DNA of 64,000 nt from Mesorhizobium sp. CA14. GTDB lineage: Bacteria > Pseudomonadota > Alphaproteobacteria > Rhizobiales > Rhizobiaceae. The notes beneath the pieces were generated by a model that was given only the letters and a program-made list of their open reading frames with translations, was not told where the DNA came from and did no database searches. The DNA lies in NCBI RefSeq assembly GCF_020165195.1, contig NZ_JAIUHR010000021.1, forward strand, positions 1-64,000, in the 5' to 3' direction. Within the stretch, counting starts at the first letter, position 1. Each line of letters opens with the position of its first letter. Of the stretch, positions 31,892 through 38,912 are shown one piece after another. Both the position numbers and the translations under genes were made by a program.

Positions 31892-33307
31892 TCAGGGGAT
31901 CGTATATACTGCTATCTCCCGCTCAATGCCACGCAGCGAGACCTCGTGGGGCACGGGCGTCAGCGCCTTCCTGTGCAATAGATCGGCGGTGAGATTGTCA
32001 TCGACTACCGCATGAGTGGCGAAGATCGCCTGTGCGTTAGCAAGGTTCTGGACCCTCGAAGCAATGTTGACTGTTTGGCCGAAATAGTCCTGTCGCTCGT
32101 TCATGGACACTGCGATGCAGGGACCGGCATGGATTCCGATCTTGAGCAGCAGATCCTCGCGCCCGCTCTTGTCGTTGAGCGCACGCATGGCATCGCGCAT
32201 CCTGAGGGCCGCGGCAATCGCACGGTCAGGCGTCGCGAACGTCGCCATCACCGCATCACCGATCGTCTTCACCACCGCGCCAGCTTCAGCCGCGACGATC
32301 TCGTGCAGAACCTGGAAATGCGCGCGCACGAGATCGAAGGCCGAAAGGTCGCCCACCCGCTCGTAAAGCGCGGTCGATCCGCGTAGGTCGGTGAACAGGA
32401 AGGTCAGGCTGGTGATCTTCAGGCGCTGGTTGATGTCGAGCGTATCCGTGCGATAGAGATCGCGGAACGTCTGGTTGGTGAGCAGGCGCTTGGCTGTGAG
32501 GAAGGGCCGGCGTTTGCCCAGCAGATCGTGCAAGCCCTGGCCGGCGATGAAGACCGTCGGCAGCACGCGTGTGTCGGTCCTGTTCTCAAGCGAAATGCGC
32601 AACGGCCCAGGTTGCATCTCCAGCGTCTGGCTCTGGACGTGGTCGCGGTCGAACACCAACAAAAGGCTTCGGCGCTCCTTTGTCGGCTCACCCTTTACGT
32701 CGATGAACTGCACCGAATGGGTAACCGGCTCGAAGACGATGATGAAATCGGACGGAAGCTGTACTGTTAGAACCGCCTTTTCACCGGGCGCAAGCTCGAT
32801 GTCCTCCAGCGAGATATCTTCCATGATACTCGCGAAGTCTTCATCGGGTAGATCGACGCCGGACGCCCAATAGATCTGGCGGAAATATTCCAGCGACGGC
32901 AGCTCATGCGGATTGTGGGCGGCGATTCTGCGTATGCGGGGACTGACGGTGAATGTCACCTCGACCATCTCGTCGAGGGTCGGCGAATAGCCCGTGGCGC
33001 AAAGCGCGCATGTGTACTCGTCCTTCTGCACGGTTTTCAGCGTGGCGTTGGTGTCGAGCACGCCGCCGCAGCCCGGGCACAGGACATTCCAGGAGATGTC
33101 GAAGACGCCCACCCGCGCCGCGTGGAGAAAGGCGCCGATGGCGCGCTCCTCGTCGAGGCCATGCTTGCTGGCGAAGGCCGGTACATTGATACGGCAAAGC
33201 TCGCGGTCCTCGCCCTCCGCGATGGTCCGCTTGATCGCGTCGATCGCCATCGGATCGACATCGCTAGATTGCCGCAGAAGCGAGAACAGATCCTGAGCTT
33301 CGTTCAT
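31892..33307 (-). CDS. DUF5939-type adenylate cyclase with intact zinc knuckle
   Basis: 471 residues, clearly paralogous to the protein at 5678-7123 along its whole length. The N-terminal ~285 residues match DUF5939, with a four-Cys zinc knuckle (CPGC and CALC, ~17 residues apart). The C-terminal class III domain holds metal Asp residues in FTDLRGST (~303) and KTIGDAVMATF (~347), Lys and Asp for adenine selection (DYFGQTVN) and VNIASR for the transition state. It should make cAMP in the cytoplasm. No membrane segment. The upstream region (33308-33480) is shared with the divergent membrane-protein gene. Confidence 0.92.
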   Translation of the reverse strand: MNEAQDLFSLLRQSSDVDPMAIDAIKRTIAEGEDRELCRINVPAFASKHGLDEERAIGAFLHAARVGVFDISWNVLCPGCGGVLDTNATLKTVQKDEYTCALCATGYSPTLDEMVEVTFTVSPRIRRIAAHNPHELPSLEYFRQIYWASGVDLPDEDFASIMEDISLEDIELAPGEKAVLTVQLPSDFIIVFEPVTHSVQFIDVKGEPTKERRSLLLVFDRDHVQSQTLEMQPGPLRISLENRTDTRVLPTVFIAGQGLHDLLGKRRPFLTAKRLLTNQTFRDLYRTDTLDINQRLKITSLTFLFTDLRGSTALYERVGDLSAFDLVRAHFQVLHEIVAAEAGAVVKTIGDAVMATFATPDRAIAAALRMRDAMRALNDKSGREDLLLKIGIHAGPCIAVSMNERQDYFGQTVNIASRVQNLANAQAIFATHAVVDDNLTADLLHRKALTPVPHEVSLRGIEREIAVYTIP

Positions 33308-33480
33308 GGTAAAGGCTCCGGAAAAATGCGCCCGGGGGCGTGTTGACCGGACCGCGCTTGGTCCGAATGACGCATTTTACTTCGAAACGGACCGTACGGC
33401 CAATTCGAATAGACAAGCACGGCGAGGTCGATTTCCGTTCGACGGATTTTCTCCGACTCCAACCGGCACTATGATGGCGC

Positions 33481-34332
33481 ATGGGCATCGATTTTGGGGC
33501 TTCTCCCATGCCGAAATCCGACAATCCGCCATTTCCAGGGGCCCTGCGCCTTTTCTCCGCGGCTGTCATTGTCGTCCTGATCGTGGGCGCCGGGCTGTTT
33601 TTCGCGCCCGCCCTGGTCAAGCCGCGCTGGCCCTGGCCCGTCACGCCGTTCAGCGCCCGCTTCCTCGGCGGCTTCTATACCGTCGAAATGGCCGTGATGG
33701 CGGCGCTCTTGTTCTGGAATCGCTGGTCGCCCGGCAGGCTGGTGCTGGTCATGGCCTTCATCTTCACAGTCATCGTGTCGGCGGCTTCGTTCATCAATCT
33801 GGGCTATTTCAACTTCGAACGAAAAGCGGCCTGGCTCTGGTTCTTGGTCTATCTTGTCTCGGCCGCGGTATCCGGGCTGTTCCTGTGGCGGGCCAGGGCC
33901 CGTCCTGCGGCAAAAGGACTGGCCTTAACCCCCGCATGGCGCGGCTACATGTCAACGGAAACGGCGATCCTTGGGCTATACGGCGTCGGCATGCTGCTGT
34001 TTCCCCGGGTGGTCAGCAGCAGCTGGCCGTGGCCGGTCGATCCCTTCCACGCTCAGGTCTACAGCGCCATCTTCCTCGCCGGCGCCGGCGGCGTGTATCT
34101 CCTCTGGAAAAACGCTCCGCGTGAGGAACTGCTGGTTCTCGGGCTGGCGCAATTTCTGGTTGGCCTGCTTGCCATTCTCGGCCTCATCGTCACCGACGCT
34201 ACGGTGCACCGGATCGACTGGACGGCAATCGGGACATTGTGCTGGCTCGCCCTTTTCGGCTGGATCGGTTTCAGCGGCGTCTTCAAACTCTACGCCGCTT
34301 TCCGGTATTTTAGCTCGCACCCGGCATCATAG
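33481..34332 (+). CDS. Eight-helix membrane protein with internal duplication
   Basis: 283 residues from ATG 33481, or 274 from ATG 33508 (MPKSDNPPF). Eight strongly hydrophobic helices are visible. The two halves carry the same motif WPWPV(T/D)PF, at residues ~50 and ~182 of the longer form, each just after a helix ending in FFAPALV or LFPRVV. This indicates a fourfold-helix unit duplicated in tandem. No charged catalytic motif or family name is recognisable, so the function is unknown. It lies divergently from the DUF5939 cyclase. The upstream 173 bp show no clear gene. Confidence 0.75.
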   Translation: MGIDFGASPMPKSDNPPFPGALRLFSAAVIVVLIVGAGLFFAPALVKPRWPWPVTPFSARFLGGFYTVEMAVMAALLFWNRWSPGRLVLVMAFIFTVIVSAASFINLGYFNFERKAAWLWFLVYLVSAAVSGLFLWRARARPAAKGLALTPAWRGYMSTETAILGLYGVGMLLFPRVVSSSWPWPVDPFHAQVYSAIFLAGAGGVYLLWKNAPREELLVLGLAQFLVGLLAILGLIVTDATVHRIDWTAIGTLCWLALFGWIGFSGVFKLYAAFRYFSSHPAS

Positions 34333-34390
34333 ATTGCGGAGACGATTGGATTTCCGGGTGACGTCTATCGTGCCGGGCCGATTGCCTTCG

Positions 34391-34488
34391 AGCATTTCAC
34401 CGTTTCACAGGAAACGGCGAATTGCTTATCTCTTTGTTCTGACGCAATTCCGGCCGGAAAACCGCTTACACTTTTCCTGGAATTGCTC
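34391..34488. repeat. Complete dispersed palindromic intergenic repeat
   Basis: Two hairpins in series. The first is CCGTTTC (34400-34406), loop ACAG, GAAACGG (34411-34417). The second has arms GCAATTCC (34444-34451) and GGAATTGC (34479-34486). Partial copies occur at 5617, 36464 and 38816 in this window. The layout matches the RIME/palindrome-type elements of rhizobia. It lies directly before the GNAT gene. Confidence 0.8.
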
Positions 34489-34502
34489 CAGCCGGGAACG
34501 CC

Positions 34503-35027
34503 ATGACCAGCAAGACCTCGCCATCCTCCGAGAAAATTCAGCCGCGGCTCCGACCTGTCCGGCCAAGCGATGCGGAGGCGCTTTGCGCTATCTTCAACAT
34601 GCCGGGCTATCGTTGGGGAACTCTCAGGATGCCCTTCGAGAGGGTGGAGCAGGTGGAGCGGCGCATCGCCAAGTCCGGCCAGGAGACTACCTGGATCGTT
34701 GCGGAGCTGGAGGGCAAGGTCGTTGGCCATGGCAACCTGGTCGTGCAGGGTTCGCCGCGCCGTTCGCATGTCGGCGAGATCAATATCGGCCTTGATGATG
34801 CGTTTGTCGGCAAAGGCATCGGCTCTGCCATACTCGGCGCGCTGCTTGACGTGGCCGATAAATGGCGGGCGCTGAAGCGGGTCGAATTGACCGTCTATGC
34901 CGACAACGTACCGGCCGTCCGCCTCTACACGAGCCAGGGCTTCGAGGTCGAAGGTCGGCATGTGAAGGCCGGCTTTACCGACGGGCAGTACCACGATCTC
35001 CTGAGCATGGCCCGACTGCGGTTCTAA
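34503..35027 (+). CDS. GNAT-family N-acetyltransferase
   Basis: 174 residues in a compact GNAT fold. After a short variable N-terminus comes LRPVRPSDAEALCAIFN, then INIGLDDAFVGKGIGSAILGAL with the acetyl-CoA pyrophosphate loop (GKGIGSA), and the conserved RVELTVYADNVPAVRLYTSQGFE segment with the Asn-Ala/Tyr C-terminal motif. It acetylates an amine from acetyl-CoA; the substrate is not readable, and the profile is close to RimI/RimJ-like or antibiotic-related acetyltransferases. The start at ATG 34503 follows the intergenic repeat by 14 bp. The next gene starts 50 bp later, so it may be co-transcribed, though a separate promoter is also visible. Confidence 0.9.
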   Translation: MTSKTSPSSEKIQPRLRPVRPSDAEALCAIFNMPGYRWGTLRMPFERVEQVERRIAKSGQETTWIVAELEGKVVGHGNLVVQGSPRRSHVGEINIGLDDAFVGKGIGSAILGALLDVADKWRALKRVELTVYADNVPAVRLYTSQGFEVEGRHVKAGFTDGQYHDLLSMARLRF

Positions 35028-35042
35028 GATTCGCCGTTTCCC

Positions 35043-35070
35043 TTGGCGTTTGCACCACATGCGGCTAGAC
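35043..35070 (+). promoter_or_regulatory. Predicted promoter with possibly leaderless start
   Basis: TTGGCG at 35043-35048 and CTAGAC at 35065-35070 are separated by 16 nt, matching the rhizobial-style CTTGGC-type and CTAGAC-type boxes. The next ATG is at 35078, so transcription would begin at or within a base or two of the start codon, giving a leaderless message. Confidence 0.35.
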
Positions 35071-35077
35071 GGGACCA

Positions 35078-36463
35078 ATGACCGCTGTCGTTGATCCAAC
35101 CCCTATGCCTCCGGCGGAAATTCTGGCTGTGCTATCGCTGCTCTGCCCGGAAGTCGCGCGCGACATCGAGCAAAACTGGCATTCACCGGTTTCCGACTAC
35201 GCCCGCCATCTGTGGCGGCCGGTGGCAAGGCCTGTATCGGGCCCGGCAATCGCTGCCCGCTCGATCTTGCGCGACGTCCTACGTCAGCGCCTCGGTGCGA
35301 TCATGCAGCCTGAGGAGATCGGCAAGGTCCTCGAAGAATTCGAGCATAGACCGGTGATTCAGTCCGGTCTGCACTGCCTGCTTCTGATGGACCGGATCAC
35401 CTTCGATGCCTTCCTGCTTGCCTGGCTTGGCGCGGTGGAAAACGGCCTATCGGCCTTCGTCAATTTCATGGGAACGACAATGACCATGGAAACAGTTGGG
35501 CGGGAAGGGCCGGGATGGCTCGATGTCGGCGACGACAAGGTCAACCTGTTTGGCATGGGGCGCCACAAACTGTGCCGTAAAAGCGCCTGCGTGGCCGGCC
35601 CCGTCTCCATCAACCAGCGTGCGCTCCTGGCAGTCGGCGATCAAACGGATGCCAGCCGCTGGCTAGGCACACTGCTTGCTAGTCAGGACAAGGTGTTTGG
35701 GTGCGCCGCCGATGCGATCGCAGCACTTAACGAAGATCTGGTCGCCAATTGGGATCGTTCCGGCATGGCCGTCCCCGTCTTCATCGATGATCGGCTCGCC
35801 GCTTCTGCCTTGGCACGGCATTTTGAATACGACGGCAGCCTTCTTTCGAGGCTGCTCATCGAACCCGCAAGACGCCAGCGTCTCGATCAAGCCTTGCAAG
35901 AGGCCGCATCGGGCCCATTTGGCAGATTCCTGCCTAATGCCACGGACTATTTCTGGGGCATCCGCGAGGAGCGCGTTCGCAGGCTTGTCCTCAAGAACGG
36001 GCACCTGATCGAGCCTGACAGGCCGCATGGTCTTTCCGTCCCGTTCGAGCGGGAGCATCTCAAGCAGGCGCTGCTCGACGGCGTGCTCGTGCCGAACCTG
36101 TTCCTGATGTTCCTCATCCTCGCCATATTGCCACGGGTGCGGGTGGTGGGCGGCCTGAGGCAGATTGGCTATGTAGCGCTTTTCCACTCGATCCTGCTGG
36201 CTGCACTAGACGAAAACGTCCCGGAAGAGCGCGACTTGGCTACGGAGCTGCAGATTCAGGAAAATGCCTGGGGCATGCGGGTCATCGATGAAAAGATCTC
36301 GGTCCGCGAGCAGTTGGCCGGCCTGCCGGAAGGGGAGCTCTTCCCGGACCTGCTCCGGCGATACCGATTGCGGACATTTAGCGAGACGACAGACGACCTG
36401 AAACTGGTTCGCGAAAACGCCCGATGGCGCAAGATCGGCAGGGCAGCGATCAAGGCGACCTAG
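35078..36463 (+). CDS. Hypothetical 461-residue protein
   Basis: 461 residues with no signal peptide. There is one hydrophobic stretch (VPNLFLMFLILAILP) near residue 340, otherwise an even soluble composition. An internal motif has Cys residues (HKLCRKSACVAGP) and there is an HCLLLMDRITFD segment. I recognise no catalytic or family signature. Codon use is like that of its neighbours and there is no frame break, so it is a genuine gene. Its start lies 50 bp after the GNAT stop and close to a predicted promoter. Role unknown. Confidence 0.75.
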   Translation: MTAVVDPTPMPPAEILAVLSLLCPEVARDIEQNWHSPVSDYARHLWRPVARPVSGPAIAARSILRDVLRQRLGAIMQPEEIGKVLEEFEHRPVIQSGLHCLLLMDRITFDAFLLAWLGAVENGLSAFVNFMGTTMTMETVGREGPGWLDVGDDKVNLFGMGRHKLCRKSACVAGPVSINQRALLAVGDQTDASRWLGTLLASQDKVFGCAADAIAALNEDLVANWDRSGMAVPVFIDDRLAASALARHFEYDGSLLSRLLIEPARRQRLDQALQEAASGPFGRFLPNATDYFWGIREERVRRLVLKNGHLIEPDRPHGLSVPFEREHLKQALLDGVLVPNLFLMFLILAILPRVRVVGGLRQIGYVALFHSILLAALDENVPEERDLATELQIQENAWGMRVIDEKISVREQLAGLPEGELFPDLLRRYRLRTFSETTDDLKLVRENARWRKIGRAAIKAT

Positions 36464-36510
36464 AGCGTTTCACCGTTTCACGGAAGAATCTGAAAGATCG
36501 CGACGCGCCT
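36464..36510. repeat. Left half of the dispersed intergenic repeat
   Basis: GCGTTTCACCGTTTCACGG immediately after the stop codon matches the left arm of the element at 34391. The right arm is absent. The rest of the 203-bp gap up to 36666 shows nothing I can name. Confidence 0.5.
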
Positions 36511-36666
36511 TAAAGTAATTAGGTCAGGCTCGGCTGACAGCTGTTTGCCGAATCGGCTCGCGGTGGTAGCATCCATACCGGTCATGAAAATCGAAGCCGG
36601 CGACGCGCTTTTAGCGCGGTGCCACCCCGGTGCTCTGCCACACTCCGATCGCGGCTTTACCGAAGA

Positions 36667-38346
36667 TCAGGTATCGGCCAAGTCACCCAAGGCTTCGATC
36701 AGAGGAGTGATCTCGCTTTCATAGTTCTTCCAGCGCTTCACGGAGGATTTGTAAATCGGCTGGCGAACCTGCCAGCGGCTGGGGGTGGTGACGGCGCCTT
36801 CCCTGTCGAAGAAGCGCAAGCAGGCATCATCCCACGGCAGGTCGAGATAATCGATGAGCCGGCGCGAGTGCGCCTCCTGGTCTTCGACAAGGGTCTCGTA
36901 GCGGTTCTCGAAGATGCGGCCAGGAAACACCTCGTTCCAGTGACGCATCAAGCGGTCGTACTCGCGATAGTAGAGGCCGAGCGCCTGCAGGTCCGTGTTG
37001 TAGCTGTGCGCCGAGCTGAAGGGCAGGACATAGCACGATACGCAGTTGTCGATTGCATCGCGGCGGCAATGAATGATGCGCGCCTTCGGGAACAGAAGCG
37101 TAAGCAGGCCGATCAATTCGAAATTGTGCGGCATCTTATCGATGATGCGCTGCGCGGTCGGAGCACGCTCCCGCAGATAGGACAGATGCTCCTCGGCCAA
37201 CGTCTTGGACAAACTTTCGGTGACCGTCGTGATCGGCTTGCTGAGATCCGAGGCAGAGTGTTGCAGACCGATCGCATTCGCCACCCGCCTTAGTTTGCTC
37301 AACTCGCCCGCCCCGTGAACCTCGGGATGGCTTGCGCAGATCTGTTCGGTAAGCGTAGTGCCCGAGCGCGGCATGCCCACCACGAACACAGGCGCTTCGG
37401 AAGGGTTTCCATAGCCAGACCTCGCCGCAAACAGCTCCGGCGTGAAGGTCTCAATCGTCAGGTCTATGAAGCGACGGTACTGATCGATGTCGAACTTGTA
37501 ACCTTCCGCCTGCTTCGCTTTCTTGAAGTGATCGAAGGCTTCCGCATAGCGCTTGAGGTCGTTCTCCACCTTCCCGGCGGCATAGTTAAGGCTGGCTCTG
37601 GCCTCCGGCTTAAGCCCCGGGCTGTCCAGTTCCCGAACTATCGCCTGGTATTCGGCGGGCTCCTCCGTGAACTTTCGGGTTTGCATGAGGTCGTAGTAGG
37701 CTGTCGCCACGTCGACGCGGCGTTCGATCGCCTCCTTGAGATAGGAGGCTGCCTCATCCATGCGCCCAAGGCCGGTGAGCGCAGCCGCTATTCCGATCCG
37801 CGCCTTAGGATGATCGCGGTTGACTTTCAGCGCTTTTTCATAGAGTGGCAAAGCCAGACCGGGTTTGTCGAACTGGGTGTAAATGCGCCCCAAGGCACAA
37901 AGGGCCTCCACGAGATCAGGCTGCACTTCCAGGGCATACTGAATATGGTTGATCGCTGCCGAATATTCACTCAGCTTGCCGTAGGCCTCGCCGAGGCTGA
38001 GATGGTAATAAGGGTTCCTGGGCTCCTCGGCAATCGCACGTCCGAAATAGCGCAATGCCGCCTCATCGTCGTAGCCAAGGCAAACGGTGCCCATAATGTA
38101 GAGGGCGAGCGGATGGTTTGGTGTCCGCTCCAGCACCTGGAAGCACAGATCCTGGGCTTCACTGAGCCGTTTGGCTTGCTGATGTTCGTAGGCTTTCATC
38201 AGCAACGCGTCGTCGGCCTGCGCGCGGGCAAGCGAATTCGTTTTCTGGAGGCTCGGCTGTGGTGGGGTTGCCTGTGGCAATCTGAGTCTTGGCGTAGGGC
38301 CAGACTTGAGGTGCTTGGACCAGGCAGGCGGCAGACGATTGTTCAT
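36667..38346 (-). CDS. TPR-sulfotransferase fusion protein
   Basis: 559 residues from ATG 38346 (MNNRLPPAW); an upstream ATG at 38391 is less likely. Residues ~50-290 are tetratricopeptide repeats (for example DEAALRYFGRAIAEEP and PLYEKALKVNRDHPKA). From ~320 it has a sulfotransferase domain: the PAPS 5'-phosphosulfate loop VVGMPRSGTTL, KMPHNFELIGLL, and a 3'-phosphate-like CRRDAIDNCVSCY region. Such proteins sulfate a carbohydrate or other substrate and are common in rhizobia near glycan genes. No membrane helix. It is transcribed toward the hypothetical protein gene and away from the decayed aminotransferase remnant. Confidence 0.9.
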   Translation of the reverse strand: MNNRLPPAWSKHLKSGPTPRLRLPQATPPQPSLQKTNSLARAQADDALLMKAYEHQQAKRLSEAQDLCFQVLERTPNHPLALYIMGTVCLGYDDEAALRYFGRAIAEEPRNPYYHLSLGEAYGKLSEYSAAINHIQYALEVQPDLVEALCALGRIYTQFDKPGLALPLYEKALKVNRDHPKARIGIAAALTGLGRMDEAASYLKEAIERRVDVATAYYDLMQTRKFTEEPAEYQAIVRELDSPGLKPEARASLNYAAGKVENDLKRYAEAFDHFKKAKQAEGYKFDIDQYRRFIDLTIETFTPELFAARSGYGNPSEAPVFVVGMPRSGTTLTEQICASHPEVHGAGELSKLRRVANAIGLQHSASDLSKPITTVTESLSKTLAEEHLSYLRERAPTAQRIIDKMPHNFELIGLLTLLFPKARIIHCRRDAIDNCVSCYVLPFSSAHSYNTDLQALGLYYREYDRLMRHWNEVFPGRIFENRYETLVEDQEAHSRRLIDYLDLPWDDACLRFFDREGAVTTPSRWQVRQPIYKSSVKRWKNYESEITPLIEALGDLADT

Positions 38347-38506
38347 GGCGTCTGCTAGCAAAAAGAACCGGCGGAATCCAGTCACCTCCACGAGCAGCCG
38401 GTGCTTTCAGGCAAGCCAGCGCCCTCTGGTTACGCCGACAACAACGCAATCTAGCTTGCGCCAGCCGGCCCACGGCTAGCAAGAAGCCCCATTTCTCAAG
38501 CGAGCT

Positions 38507-38820
38507 GTGCCCCGCAACCATTACGGCGTCAGCCGCATGGCGCAGATTGCCGGTCTCGAGGCGCTTGCCGATCAGGACTATTTACGCTCCGTGGCGGCGC
38601 GTGGCCGCTGGCCGCGATCGCATTGCGGCCGTCGCCCGGCAGAATGTCCTGAAACCTTTGCCGTCGGCGATCAATTTCGTCCATCGACTGCGGCCGCGAC
38701 GGCGTCTCCGCGCTGAAGGTGATGGAGAATCTCCTGTCGCGCGACGTGTTCATCCGCAAGCCGATGGCGCCACGGCTTGACGCTGCATCCCAAGTGAGCG
38801 TCGGGCTCGACCACGACACG
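38507..38820 (+). pseudogene. hisC-like PLP aminotransferase remnant (C-terminal part)
   Basis: Three reading frames in turn carry pieces typical of a histidinol-phosphate-type aminotransferase C-terminus: GVSRMAQIAGLEALADQDYL in the first, VAAGRDRIAAVARQN and LKPLPSAINFV in the second, CGRDGVSALKVM with LLSRDVFIRKPM and VSVGLDH in the third. The frame shifts lie near 38600 and 38680; the second is explained by loss of about 2 bp in what should read NFVTIDCG. The N-terminal catalytic half is missing. It is a decayed fragment ending in a dispersed repeat. Assignment is from memory of the family. Confidence 0.75.
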
Positions 38821-38867
38821 CAATTCCGGACGAAAAACCGCTCACACTGTTCGTGGCATTGCTCTAG
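38816..38867. repeat. Dispersed intergenic repeat, right-hand hairpin copy
   Basis: Arms GCAATTCC (38820-38827) and GGCATTGC (38855-38862) have the same 35-bp spacing as the complete copy at 34444/34479, with one mismatch in the right arm. It abuts the aminotransferase remnant. Confidence 0.75.
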
Positions 38868-38912
38868 GGCGCATAAACCGGAAGCGAGGGGCCCGTCGGT
38901 GGGCCGGCCGCT

